Shown here: positions 31,382-40,733 of the stretch, one piece after another
Layout: each line of letters begins with the position of its first letter
Position numbering within the stretch: the first letter of the stretch is position 1
From: Nitrosomonas sp.
GTDB lineage: Bacteria > Pseudomonadota > Gammaproteobacteria > Burkholderiales > Nitrosomonadaceae
Reading direction: 5' to 3'
Length of the DNA: 64,000 bases
Assembly: GCA_024281995.1 (NCBI GenBank)
Contig: JAMWZW010000001.1
Span: forward strand, 496,001-560,000
Position numbers and translations under genes: made by a program
The notes under the pieces: model-generated
Databases searched by the model: none
Told to the model about the DNA's origin: nothing
The model's input: only the letters and a program-made list of their open reading frames with translations

Positions 31382-32404
31382 TTATTTTTTATCGAGAGAT
31401 CGTAACTGCTGAAGTAATTTTTTCATATCATCGGGCATGTCGATTTCCCATTCTAGAATCTGCTGAGTTTGAGGATGAGTCAGTGCAAGTTTTTGGGCAT
31501 GTAGAGCTTGCCGGGGAAAAGTTGTAAGTATTTCATTCGCCAATTGTCGAAGATTTCTAGGTTTGCCGCTATAAACCGGATCACCTACCAGTGGATGTCC
31601 AATGGCATTCATATGTACACGAATTTGATGGGTGCGGCCTGTTTCTAGACTGCAACGTAACAATGTGCAACCTTCAAGAATTTCTAGGACATGATAGTGG
31701 GTACGCGCAGGTTTACCGCCTGCATGGATTGACATTTTTGTGCGATGAATCGGGTGCCGTCCGATCGGTGCATCAACGCTACCGCTTTGTTCAACCTTTC
31801 CCAGTACTAATGCGAGGTAATCCCGTTTTACCGTATGGTGTTGGAGCTGGCGTACAAGACTGATTTGTGCTTCAATGGTTTTTGCTACGACGAGTAAGCC
31901 GCTGGTGTTTTTGTCCAAGCGATGCACAATGCCGGCACGTGGTATGTTTTCCAGTTGCGATGCATGATGCAACAATGCATTCAGCATAGTGCCTTGCCAG
32001 TTACCATTTCCCGGATGAGTCACTAAGCCGGCGGGTTTATTAATAATGATCAGCCATTCATCTTCGTAGATGATTTCTAAATGAATATTTTCAGCGGTGT
32101 GAACGGAATTGACAGTATAGTCCATAGGTAAAATAACGACTTGTTCGCTACCCCATACTTTGTGCTTGCTAGTAGGGGTTTTACCATCAATAGTGACACA
32201 ATGATTATTAATCCATGATTGCAGGCGGCTACGTGACCAATTGGGTAAAAGTTTTGCTAACGCTTGATCAAGACGAAGACCTGCATGGTTACTAGGAATT
32301 GTTAAATTAATGCAGATGGGTGGTGATTCGCTGATGGATGCTTGTGGCAATGCCTTTACGCTATAATCGTCAGGGCTATTATTGTCTTTTATGGAATTCG
32401 TCAT
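31382..32404 (-). CDS. rluD: 23S rRNA pseudouridine synthase RluD
   Basis: A 340-residue enzyme with an S4 RNA-binding domain (GLRLDQALAKLLPNWSRSRLQSWI) and the RluA-family catalytic motif IVHRLDKNTSGL, whose aspartate (about residue 163) attacks uridine; it modifies positions 1911, 1915 and 1917 of 23S rRNA in the family. GRTHQIRVHM follows. The N-terminal 40 residues are a polar extension. Its ATG shares the CATG bases with the bamD start on the other strand. Confidence 0.93.
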   Translation of the reverse strand: MTNSIKDNNSPDDYSVKALPQASISESPPICINLTIPSNHAGLRLDQALAKLLPNWSRSRLQSWINNHCVTIDGKTPTSKHKVWGSEQVVILPMDYTVNSVHTAENIHLEIIYEDEWLIIINKPAGLVTHPGNGNWQGTMLNALLHHASQLENIPRAGIVHRLDKNTSGLLVVAKTIEAQISLVRQLQHHTVKRDYLALVLGKVEQSGSVDAPIGRHPIHRTKMSIHAGGKPARTHYHVLEILEGCTLLRCSLETGRTHQIRVHMNAIGHPLVGDPVYSGKPRNLRQLANEILTTFPRQALHAQKLALTHPQTQQILEWEIDMPDDMKKLLQQLRSLDKK

Positions 32405-33206
32405 GTTATGTCGTTTAGCGTTAATTCTAGTGTTTGGTTTGTCAGCCTGTGGCTTATTACCGGATCGCCAAGTAGATCAGACGGATTGGTCTGCTAATAA
32501 ATTTTATTCAGAAGCAAAAGAAAAGCTGAATGAGGGTAATTATACTGCGGCTATTAAACTGTATGAATCTTTGGAAGCACGTTATCCTTATGGTCGAATA
32601 GCTCAACAAGCGCAGCTTGAGACTGCCTATGCGCACTATAAAAACGAAGAGCCCGCTTCAGCCATCACGGCTGCAGATCGATTTATCAAATTACATCCGA
32701 ATCATGTAAATGTCGATTATGCTTACTACATCAAGGGTTTGGCGAGCTTTAATGATAATTGGGGAATGATGGGATTCTTGTTAAAAGGTCCGCTCAGGCA
32801 AGATATGAGTGAACGCGACTCCAAAGCATCACAGGAATCCTTTGAGAATTTCAAGGAACTGGTGACGCGTTTCCCGGAAAGCAAATACGCAGCGGATGCT
32901 AAACAGCGCATGGCTTATCTGGTGAATGCCGTGGCGATGAGCGAAATTCATATTGCGCGCTACTATATGAAGCGTAAAGCGTATATCGCTGCGGCTAACC
33001 GTGCTCAAAATGCTGTCAAAGAATATCCCCGTACTCCAGCTACTGAAGAGGCACTGTATATCATGGTCAAAGCTTATGAGGAACTGGAGTTGTATGATTT
33101 ACGCGATGATGCCGAGCGTGTTATGCGTTTAAATTTTCCCGATACCCGGTTTCTGCAAGAATTGCCCGAGATAGAAACGAAGCCATGGTGGAAATTCTGG
33201 GAGTAA
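32403..33206 (+). CDS. bamD: Outer-membrane protein assembly lipoprotein BamD
   Basis: About 267 residues: signal with lipobox LSACG, then five TPR-like repeats (YSEAKEKLNEGNYTAAIKLYESLEARYPYG; YYIKGLASFNDNWGM). BamD links BamA to BamCE in the machine that folds outer-membrane barrels. I chose the ATG giving MLCRLALILVFGLSAC because a GGAA lies six bases upstream; ATG four codons and TTG seven codons earlier are also open. All put the start against the rluD start. Confidence 0.94.
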   Translation: MLCRLALILVFGLSACGLLPDRQVDQTDWSANKFYSEAKEKLNEGNYTAAIKLYESLEARYPYGRIAQQAQLETAYAHYKNEEPASAITAADRFIKLHPNHVNVDYAYYIKGLASFNDNWGMMGFLLKGPLRQDMSERDSKASQESFENFKELVTRFPESKYAADAKQRMAYLVNAVAMSEIHIARYYMKRKAYIAAANRAQNAVKEYPRTPATEEALYIMVKAYEELELYDLRDDAERVMRLNFPDTRFLQELPEIETKPWWKFWE

Positions 33207-33230
33207 CTGCTTACCGTTCGCAGCTATTTA

Positions 33231-33671
33231 TTAATCTTTGATGTGGATAGCTAGCACATCGCAATTGGCGTGATATAAAACATCTTTGGCGGTTGAACCC
33301 ATCAATAGACCCAGTCCATGCAGTTCGTGTGAGCCGACAATAATCAGATCAATATGTTCTTGTGCCGCAAGTCTGGTGATTTCCTCTTGAGGCGCGCCCC
33401 ATACCATCCAGCGACGTGTAGGCGTAATGCTCAATTGATCAGCTATTTGTATGAATTTGCTTTTCTTTATTTCCAATAGTTCGTAAGCTGAATCTTCTTC
33501 TAAGGGAATCACTGTGCCATAGGGTGTATCAGGCATGGGAATATTATCTAATACATGAATGATATGGAGCTGCGCGGAAAATTGGTCGGCGAATTGCCGC
33601 GCTTTCTGCGCAACATAATGACCATGATCAGAGAAATCGATAGCAAGTAGAATATTCCGGTAGAGATTCAT
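33231..33671 (-). CDS. Universal stress protein (UspA family)
   Basis: A 146-residue single-domain Usp. The ATP-binding pattern G-x2-G-x9-G-S/T is close to intact in VGSHELHGLGLLMGSTAKDVL, and the N-terminal ILLAIDFSDHG is typical. Cytosolic dimer induced by stress in known members. It is convergent with bamD (24-base gap). Confidence 0.9.
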   Translation of the reverse strand: MNLYRNILLAIDFSDHGHYVAQKARQFADQFSAQLHIIHVLDNIPMPDTPYGTVIPLEEDSAYELLEIKKSKFIQIADQLSITPTRRWMVWGAPQEEITRLAAQEHIDLIIVGSHELHGLGLLMGSTAKDVLYHANCDVLAIHIKD

Positions 33672-33780
33672 TATTTATTCCTGGTATTAAATCAGTAAAA
33701 AATATTATTCAGCAGTAGTATCCTGCCACTTTATCACAATCTTTTCGTTAGGGCTGAGCATATGATTTTGGGAGAGAAAT

Positions 33781-34662
33781 TTATTTCAGTGAGTTATTAA
33801 CTTGCGGACGTAAATATTTTGATAAAAAGGAACTTACATGTTTTTCGTATTCCTTGCCTATATAGCTGTGCATATTGAAATGTCCCGCGCCTGGCACAAT
33901 CCATAATTCTTTAGGGGCATTGGCTGCAGAAAAAAGACGCTCAGTTTCTGATCTTGTGGTATGTGCGTCGTTTGTACCGGAAATAAATAATACCGGAGAA
34001 TGTAAGTGATCGATGTGGGTGATTGGACTTAATTCGTCTACGGGAACATCCAGGTAAAAAGATAATTGTGCGAGCATCAGCGGCAAAAGTACTGATCCAT
34101 ACTGTCCAAAGTGAAGTTTTAAACGGTTATCGATGGCTTCTTCGATGGTTGGATGGAGAGATTCGAGAATAACCGCATGTAATTTTAAATCCTGTTTAGC
34201 AAGCACTAGAGCTGCAGCACCTAGAGAAGCACCGATGGCACCAATGCGTTCATGCGGGAAAGTTTCACGTAGAAAAGCCACAGCGGCTGTGACGCTCTCG
34301 GATTCCCGTAAACCAAAGGTAATCCTATTTCCCATCGTTTCACCATGAGCATGGAGATCAATGAAAAAAACAGTATAGCCTTGTGTTCTTAGAAATCTGG
34401 CTCGACTCAGCATTTCAAGCCGATTACTACGCATCGAATGGATCAGTAGCACGACACTCCCACCTGGATCTCCATAAGATAGCCAGCCGTGTACCGTAGG
34501 TCCATTTGCAACAGGGATTTGTATTGATTCAACCGGAAAATCGACTGAAAGGCTGCCCACTGCGCTAGGCGCTGGTCCGGTCAATAATGCACCAATAGCA
34601 AAAATGCCTAATATAATTGCAAGGAAACACGCGAGGATTTGAATAGCAAGTTTATGCAGCAT
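33781..34662 (-). CDS. Membrane-anchored alpha/beta hydrolase
   Basis: A 293-residue protein with an N-terminal hydrophobic anchor (about residues 5-27) and an alpha/beta-hydrolase fold. The nucleophile elbow GASLGAAAL holds the serine, D in SGTNDAHT and H in PGAGHFNMHSY complete the triad. Similar proteins act as esterases or peptidases; the substrate is not evident. Probably faces the periplasm. Confidence 0.8.
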   Translation of the reverse strand: MLHKLAIQILACFLAIILGIFAIGALLTGPAPSAVGSLSVDFPVESIQIPVANGPTVHGWLSYGDPGGSVVLLIHSMRSNRLEMLSRARFLRTQGYTVFFIDLHAHGETMGNRITFGLRESESVTAAVAFLRETFPHERIGAIGASLGAAALVLAKQDLKLHAVILESLHPTIEEAIDNRLKLHFGQYGSVLLPLMLAQLSFYLDVPVDELSPITHIDHLHSPVLFISGTNDAHTTRSETERLFSAANAPKELWIVPGAGHFNMHSYIGKEYEKHVSSFLSKYLRPQVNNSLK

Positions 34663-34690
34663 GGCATTTTAGGAGTGAAAGAGTGATGAG

Positions 34691-34861
34691 GTGACGAGTA
34701 AGGTATTTTTAATAAACAAAAACAATAAAATATGGAACGAATTTGCAACTAATATGGCTGCACTTGCCTTACTTTTTTGCCAAAGTAGCAACGTTATAGA
34801 TTATGATAAAAATCATCCGGAGAAGGGGTTGAATAATGGATATTTAGGTGTAAAGCAATAA
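34691..34861 (+). CDS. Doubtful small ORF in a 408-base intergenic region
   Basis: A 56-codon GTG frame (ends NNGYLGVKQ) after a GATGAG that could serve as ribosome site. One weak hydrophobic run (MAALALLFC). It matches nothing I know. The rest of the stretch between the hydrolase and the Hpt-REC gene is AT-rich and shows no structure. Confidence 0.2.
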   Translation: MTSKVFLINKNNKIWNEFATNMAALALLFCQSSNVIDYDKNHPEKGLNNGYLGVKQ

Positions 34862-35070
34862 ATAAGATTGAGTAGCTATTTTTATCCAATCGTTACATGT
34901 GAAAGGGAACAAAAATTGTGAAAAAGTACTTAAAACTGTTGCTATACTCGCTATGGCTGCACCTACTATGAAATTGCAAAATGCTAGCATTTCTGAAATG
35001 ATCGCAGGTGTTTATAAACTTTGATCTCACGTAACTAATCGTTGGGATTGCACAACTCGGGCATACTATC

Positions 35071-36732
35071 ATGCATACTAAAGAGCACAAAGAATTTCAG
35101 GAAAAAATGTGTTTGTTGCTAGATTCATTTGCACAAGAGCTACCAGACAAAGTAAATGAAATTGAAGCCTTGTGGAGTAAATTGCAAACGCAGTGGAATA
35201 TGAGAACTTTGCAAGAACTGCATCGTGCTGTGCATAATTTAGTAAGCAATGGCAAAACATTTGGTTATCCTGATCTAAGCAACAAAGCTCAGGTATTAGA
35301 ACAGACGCTTAAAAGCTTGATGCAAAGGGAAGTGTCAGCGGATACAGCACATGCCGCCGATATTCTTCAGCAGGTCCAGGCGCTTAAAAAAATCTCTGTT
35401 GAAGAAGGACTGGTGCTGTCCAAAAATGGTGCTGTCGTTATTGAAGAGCATGCATACTTACCCAATCCTAATGAATCAAATTTAATCTTTGTGGTGGAAG
35501 ATGATGCTGAGGCGGCACAAGAACTTGCATTGCAGTTACGCTATTATGGTTATGAAGTTGAAGTATTTAACCATTTGGATAAATTCCATACGGCTCTTCA
35601 GCATAGGCCGCATGCGATTATTCTTATGGATGTTGAATTTCCTGAAGACAAGATGGGTGGTATTCATTTCATGGAAAAGGTTCAGCGTGATTTAGCCCTG
35701 CCGGTACGAGTGATTTTTATTTCCGTGCATGATGATATGGTGTATCGGTTGGGGGCTGTACGTGCCGGTAGCGTAGCTTACTTTACCAAACCGATCAATT
35801 CTACGGAATTGATCGATCAGCTTGATTTGATTACCGCATCGCAAATCCAGGAGCCTTTTCGTGTTCTGATTGTGGATGATAGCGCGACGGTACTGGCGTA
35901 TTACACTGCGATACTGGAGCAAGCCGAAATGACCGTGAAGGTTGTATCAAATCCGATGGAATTATTGGAGAGATTGAGTGATTTTAATCCTGATATCATT
36001 TTGATGGATTTGTATATGCCTGGGTGCAATGGTATTGAATTAACAAGAGTTATTCGTCAAATGGATGATTTCTTCAGTACTCCTATCGTTTACCTGGCAA
36101 CCGAGAATGATTTCAATACACAGCCTGAAGCGATGAATCTATGTGGCGATGATTTTCTCGTAAAACCGATTGATCCGGCGTATTTGATTTCATCTATTAC
36201 ATCACGTGTAACCCGAGCCCGTTCGATACGATCTTTGGTGATACATGATGGTTTGACCGGTTTGTTGAATCATACTGCGATAAAAGAAGAATTGGCGCGA
36301 GAAGTGGTGCGCTCGAGCCGATTGAATACACCACTATCTTTTGCTATGGTCGATATCGATTTCTTTAAGAAAATCAATGATACCTATGGGCATGCTGCGG
36401 GTGATCGCGTTATTAAGAGCCTGGCGAGGCTGCTTAAACAGCGTTTGCGGGAAACCGATATCGTCGGGCGTTATGGCGGGGAAGAATTTGCTGTCATTAT
36501 GAATGATACCGATGCAATTTCAGCCGCAAAAGTGATCGATGAAATACGGAATGTTTTCTCACATCTGCTGCATTTGAGTCATGATGATGAATTTTCCGTG
36601 AATTTTAGCTGTGGTATCGCGGATCTTGCACATTTTGCTGATGTTGCCAGCCTGAGCGAAGCTGCAGACAAGGCGCTTTATCAGGCAAAACAAAGAGGAC
36701 GCAATAAAGTGGTTGTCAATTCAGGTGATTAG
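35071..36732 (+). CDS. Hpt-REC-REC-GGDEF response regulator (diguanylate cyclase)
   Basis: A 553-residue signalling protein. An Hpt domain (about 1-115) has the phospho-histidine candidate H55 (AVHNLVSNGKTFG). Two receiver domains follow with D187/K240 and D313/K365, both with acidic pockets (EDD, VDD). The GGDEF domain carries GGEEF at 469-473 and the feedback I-site R460-x-x-D463. It would make c-di-GMP in response to a phosphorelay; no kinase is adjacent. Third c-di-GMP enzyme in the window. Confidence 0.93.
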   Translation: MHTKEHKEFQEKMCLLLDSFAQELPDKVNEIEALWSKLQTQWNMRTLQELHRAVHNLVSNGKTFGYPDLSNKAQVLEQTLKSLMQREVSADTAHAADILQQVQALKKISVEEGLVLSKNGAVVIEEHAYLPNPNESNLIFVVEDDAEAAQELALQLRYYGYEVEVFNHLDKFHTALQHRPHAIILMDVEFPEDKMGGIHFMEKVQRDLALPVRVIFISVHDDMVYRLGAVRAGSVAYFTKPINSTELIDQLDLITASQIQEPFRVLIVDDSATVLAYYTAILEQAEMTVKVVSNPMELLERLSDFNPDIILMDLYMPGCNGIELTRVIRQMDDFFSTPIVYLATENDFNTQPEAMNLCGDDFLVKPIDPAYLISSITSRVTRARSIRSLVIHDGLTGLLNHTAIKEELAREVVRSSRLNTPLSFAMVDIDFFKKINDTYGHAAGDRVIKSLARLLKQRLRETDIVGRYGGEEFAVIMNDTDAISAAKVIDEIRNVFSHLLHLSHDDEFSVNFSCGIADLAHFADVASLSEAADKALYQAKQRGRNKVVVNSGD

Positions 36733-36843
36733 TGACATTTAGAAAAAGAGATCTGCTGTGCTGTTAGATAGTGCGAGCGAATTTGCTAAGCTATTCGCAG
36801 CAAATTTCTCTCAGTACACCCATACACATACATAGAAGATATA

Positions 36844-37842
36844 TTAGCGAGGATCATCGCATCGTGTATGCTGCAGGCGTGGCGCATGGGTATTTGTGGC
36901 TGCAGAAAATTGTTTTTTGCTGAACGTCGCCCGTGCTTGCGGATTTGGATCGATAGCATGAAGTGCCTCTATAACAGCAACTCTTGGGGCCAACCCTGCA
37001 TAATTAGCAACTTGAATCGATAATCCGGGGCGGGCATTCAATTCAATGATCATGGGACCTTGATCTCTATCCAAAACCAGATCTGCACCCAAGTAACCTA
37101 AACCTGTCATTTCATAACAAGCCGCGGCTAGTTGCAACAATTTGTCCCAATGGGGAATGGCTAATTCAGAAAAAGTTTTGCGCGTGTCAGGGTGATGTAA
37201 AACTGTTTCACCGTACTGTACGGCATGTAACGCTTCACCAGTGGCAATATCAATGCCCACACCGACTGCACCTTGATGCAAATTGGCTTTGCCATCGGAT
37301 GCATGAGTAGTCAATCGTAGCATCGCCATGATGGGGTAGCCACGGAAAACGATAATGCGGATATCAGGAATACCCTCATAACTGTAGCCGGAGAAAACCG
37401 GATCCAGTTGTATCAGCGATTCAATCATAACGCTATCGGGCTTGCCGCCCAGACTGTGAAGTCCACTCAGAATATTGGAAACATGACGTTCAATATCTGC
37501 TAACTGTATGGCATCGCCACTGGGTTTTAAATACAAATTATGGTCATGTTGGGTAATGACCAAAATACCCTTGCCGCCACTGCCTTTCACAGGTTTAATG
37601 ACAAATTGATCATAAGGATGCAGTATTTCTTTCAGCAGTTTGACATCATGTTGATAATGTAGCGTGCCGAGCAGTTTGGGTACGGTGATACCCGCTTGTT
37701 GCGCCAGCAGTTTGGTTTTTAATTTATCATCGACCAGCGGGTATAAATGACGAGGGTTGTAACGGGAAATCAGACCAAAGTTTCTTTGGTTCATCCCGAT
37801 GATGCCAAAGCTTCTAAGTTTCTTAGGGCTTGCCAGAAACAT
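36844..37842 (-). CDS. RimK-like ATP-grasp ligase (alpha-L-glutamate ligase-like)
   Basis: A 332-residue ATP-grasp protein. Visible parts: DQFVIKPVKGSGGKGILVI (ATP lysine and glycine-rich loop), the metal/ATP site MIIELNARPGLSIQVAN near the C-terminus. The best-known relative RimK adds glutamate to ribosomal protein S6, but this subgroup travels with a 7TM transglutaminase-like protein and a zinc-protease-like protein, as here (overlap of 20 bases with the gene before it). It probably ligates an amino acid to a peptide or protein. Confidence 0.85.
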   Translation of the reverse strand: MFLASPKKLRSFGIIGMNQRNFGLISRYNPRHLYPLVDDKLKTKLLAQQAGITVPKLLGTLHYQHDVKLLKEILHPYDQFVIKPVKGSGGKGILVITQHDHNLYLKPSGDAIQLADIERHVSNILSGLHSLGGKPDSVMIESLIQLDPVFSGYSYEGIPDIRIIVFRGYPIMAMLRLTTHASDGKANLHQGAVGVGIDIATGEALHAVQYGETVLHHPDTRKTFSELAIPHWDKLLQLAAACYEMTGLGYLGADLVLDRDQGPMIIELNARPGLSIQVANYAGLAPRVAVIEALHAIDPNPQARATFSKKQFSAATNTHAPRLQHTRCDDPR

Positions 37843-39370
37843 TGCGCCTTTCCAGCGAATGAAAGCGGTACAGCTCGGACAGCCGATAACCGGTATATTG
37901 GCCCAAGAGCAGGATGAATGCCAGATTAACCAACATCAGCTCGGGGAAATTAAAGCTCAAATATTCAACCGTACGATTGCTCATAAACAGATAGGCGATG
38001 ACTGCTGTCAACAGGCTACCACCACCTTGGATAAGAACCTCCCTTGGGCCGTCTTCTTCCCACAACACTGACATGCGTTCAATAGTCCATGACAGAATGA
38101 TCATTGGAAAAAAAGTAACAGTCATGGCCTGATCGAGGCCAAGTTTGTTACTGATGATGCTGATACTTGCGATAATAGCAATTACAACGATGATTACCGC
38201 CGATATCCGTGCCACAAACAAGAGATTCAGGCGGGACAAATACGATCGGATCAACAACCCTGTGCCAACAACAGTCAGAAAGATGATAATGCCGGTGAGC
38301 AGTGTTGTTTGTATCAGCGCTAACGCAATTAAAATGGGCATGAATGTACCGGAAGTGCGGATGCCGATCAACAAGCGCATGATGACTACAATTAATGCAC
38401 CGATCGGTAATAGCAAAATTATTTTAAATGCATTTTGCTGCTCAATGGGTAGACTGTAAATAGAGAAATCAATAATGCCCGCTTGCTTGTTCATACTGTC
38501 GTGCACCACCAGATTCCGCGTTGACTGGAGATTTCTGATAATTGAGAATGAAATCTGGGAATTCTTGCCGCCCACTACATCCAGCAAAGACTCGTCTCCC
38601 CGTTGCCAGATCAGAAAATTTTCCGGTTTGCCGTGTACGCCGGAGTTTTGGTTAAACAGCAGCCACTGTCCGCCAATATAGACTTCTACAAAATTGGTTA
38701 GTGATTGCCTGCGCCGGCCATCTTCCAAGTAAAGGCCACGAACAATACGTGCACTGATACCTTCCAGCGCCAGCAAGTTAATGATCAAATGTGTTTTGTA
38801 GTCTTCGCTGGAGCGCTCATTAAGCAATAGGCTTTGATTCTGGCTAGGTACTTTGGAATTTAGCGTAGTAATTAACTCGCGTGTAAATATTTCTGTGTTC
38901 GCTGATCTGTTGCGTACTTGATCCAGCAAGGTAATTGCTGCTGTATTGAGAACCTCATCAAATTCAGGTTTTTCCGGTTCGGATGGAAGATCGGCTGCAG
39001 TGGGGGAAGTGATTTGATCCGTTTCATACATGCTCAAGCGATAATAAGCTATTTGTGAGCCTGTGGCTGTTCTTTTGCTCCATTGCGCACGTCGACCCGA
39101 TGGGGAAGTTAATTCGCTGAAGCCGTAATCAGGCGAGGCAAAGTCTTCTTTAATGAAAACGATGTCAGGAGTTTCTGACGGTAGCGCAAAGGAAACAACA
39201 ACAGGCCCGCCGCGTGCACTAAAATCGATCTTGGCTTCGATCGTCCACACTGGTGTTTTGTCATCCGGTAATAATGGAAATCCCAAAACGAAGTGTTTGT
39301 ATAAGATCAAACCTACGCCGAGTCCCATGACCAGGATAACCAGAAGGTAGAATCGAAGATTTGCGTGCAT
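37823..39370 (-). CDS. Inactive transglutaminase-like protein fused to seven membrane helices
   Basis: A 515-residue protein. A signal anchor lies at residues 8-25; a periplasmic transglutaminase-like domain fills about 30-300 (NAAITLLDQVRNRSANTEIF, ALEGISARIVRGLYLEDG) but without a clear catalytic cysteine; seven helices follow from about residue 325 to 505. The N- and C-terminal parts match the family named for exactly this fusion. It starts in a TAATG overlap with the protease-like gene before it. Confidence 0.87.
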   Translation of the reverse strand: MHANLRFYLLVILVMGLGVGLILYKHFVLGFPLLPDDKTPVWTIEAKIDFSARGGPVVVSFALPSETPDIVFIKEDFASPDYGFSELTSPSGRRAQWSKRTATGSQIAYYRLSMYETDQITSPTAADLPSEPEKPEFDEVLNTAAITLLDQVRNRSANTEIFTRELITTLNSKVPSQNQSLLLNERSSEDYKTHLIINLLALEGISARIVRGLYLEDGRRRQSLTNFVEVYIGGQWLLFNQNSGVHGKPENFLIWQRGDESLLDVVGGKNSQISFSIIRNLQSTRNLVVHDSMNKQAGIIDFSIYSLPIEQQNAFKIILLLPIGALIVVIMRLLIGIRTSGTFMPILIALALIQTTLLTGIIIFLTVVGTGLLIRSYLSRLNLLFVARISAVIIVVIAIIASISIISNKLGLDQAMTVTFFPMIILSWTIERMSVLWEEDGPREVLIQGGGSLLTAVIAYLFMSNRTVEYLSFNFPELMLVNLAFILLLGQYTGYRLSELYRFHSLERRNVSGKP

Positions 39371-40122
39371 TATTTTTTACCCGTTGAATCTGAAGTGTCA
39401 GTTTTAGCGGTTGTATATTTCTTACTGACATCTACGATAGCAAGATCACTCAACAAATTACGCCCGATCAATATCTGATGTTTGAATTTGCTGCGATTCT
39501 CTAATGTAAAATCTATTTGTTCGTTAATATCCGCCAGCATAACACGCATTCTGACAACGGGTCGTCGTTGCGATTCTTTATCGCCACGTTCTTTAATGCG
39601 TACATGACGACGTAATTTTCGAGTGAGCTCTATCAATTCTCCATTTTGTGGATGATGCATTTTGAATTTTACAAAAGGTTTTCCATCACGTTCAAATTCA
39701 ACAATATCAATAGCATTTAACGACGATGTACGAGCACCGGTATCGATGCGTGCGCTGAATTCCAGCCCAGGTGGATCAAGATGCACATACTCGAGTCCGC
39801 CTAACAGTGTTTTGGTATCAATTTTAGCTGCTGCATCTTGCTTGGATTTATCAGTAGTGGGGATTTCACAGGAACAATTATTGGCAGTGCTTTGTTGAGA
39901 ATCTTCTTTGCTGTCAGCCAGCGTGTCAGGTCGATTTTTTTCCAATGATTTTCTTTGTTCTACCAATTCGGCAAATAACGTGACCAGCTCAGATTCTCGC
40001 GAACTGATGCGTGCTTCGCGTTCTGACAGTATCTGCTCCCGGTCGTCACAGGCCGAAAGTGAGAGAAATGAAAGAAAGATAATAAGGTATTTGCAGCGGT
40101 GAGGAGTAAATAGTGAATGCAA
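39370..40122 (-). CDS. Putative ATP-dependent zinc protease / retropepsin-like lipoprotein (RimB type)
   Basis: A 250-residue protein. A lipoprotein-like signal (LSLSACDD) is followed by a coiled coil (residues 30-65), a linker, and the aspartic-protease-like domain with the DTGA motif (FSARIDTGARTSSLNA). The domain is annotated as zinc protease but the fold is retropepsin. First gene of a three-gene operon with the 7TM protein and the ATP-grasp ligase, so it may trim what the ligase adds. Confidence 0.85.
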   Translation of the reverse strand: MHSLFTPHRCKYLIIFLSFLSLSACDDREQILSEREARISSRESELVTLFAELVEQRKSLEKNRPDTLADSKEDSQQSTANNCSCEIPTTDKSKQDAAAKIDTKTLLGGLEYVHLDPPGLEFSARIDTGARTSSLNAIDIVEFERDGKPFVKFKMHHPQNGELIELTRKLRRHVRIKERGDKESQRRPVVRMRVMLADINEQIDFTLENRSKFKHQILIGRNLLSDLAIVDVSKKYTTAKTDTSDSTGKK

Positions 40123-40265
40123 GATTCTATTCTCGTAAATGGTTTATTGTAATTTTATTAGATATGACATGACGCAATTATTACTATGAAAGTTGTCTGA
40201 ATGAGTTCATTTTGATGTGCGAGGGTAGCCACGGTAGTACAGCAAATGTGCGGAGCCAAATCGGA

Positions 40266-40670
40266 TTATGGATTTGTTAAATCTATCGATAACGTTTGGG
40301 TTTTGTAGGTACAAGCATAGCGATGGATTTCCAAGCAGTGTGAAGTAATGACAAGTTGATAGCTTCCCGATTTTTCGCGGCTCGTATCAAATTTGAATTC
40401 AAAGCGTCCCTTCGCGTCACTGGAATACGATTGATCGGCGGCGACCGTGCCGTCTACCCGGGTTAATTTGAAATTAAGTAAAACATCCGGTGCCGGCTGC
40501 GCGTTATATTCAACCCAACCTTGCAAAGTGATTGTTTCGCCAACATGATAGTGTGCTTTGGGATTTTCAAGAATAGGTTGGGAAATGTGCGTTGCCAATG
40601 CGTTGCCGTTCAAAGTGGCTAAGAAGATGAATGCAATGAACAAGGAAATATAAATTTTTTTTGAGGTCAT
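40266..40670 (-). CDS. Secreted Ig-like/carboxypeptidase-regulatory-like small protein
   Basis: A 134-residue exported protein: signal peptide to about residue 26 (ALA), then a single beta-sandwich (HVGETITLQGWVEYNAQPAPDVLLNFKL ... GRFEFKFDTSREKSGSYQLVI). Two cysteines near the C-terminus (HCLEIHRYACTY) could form a disulfide. Resembles domains that decorate or scaffold secreted enzymes; function unknown. It lies between lpdA and the ATP-grasp operon on the same strand. Confidence 0.6.
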   Translation of the reverse strand: MTSKKIYISLFIAFIFLATLNGNALATHISQPILENPKAHYHVGETITLQGWVEYNAQPAPDVLLNFKLTRVDGTVAADQSYSSDAKGRFEFKFDTSREKSGSYQLVITSHCLEIHRYACTYKTQTLSIDLTNP

Positions 40671-40733
40671 GATTTCTTTAAAAATGATGGTTATAACTCA
40701 CTGAAATTCGGCCTTAACTCTGGCATGGGTAAT

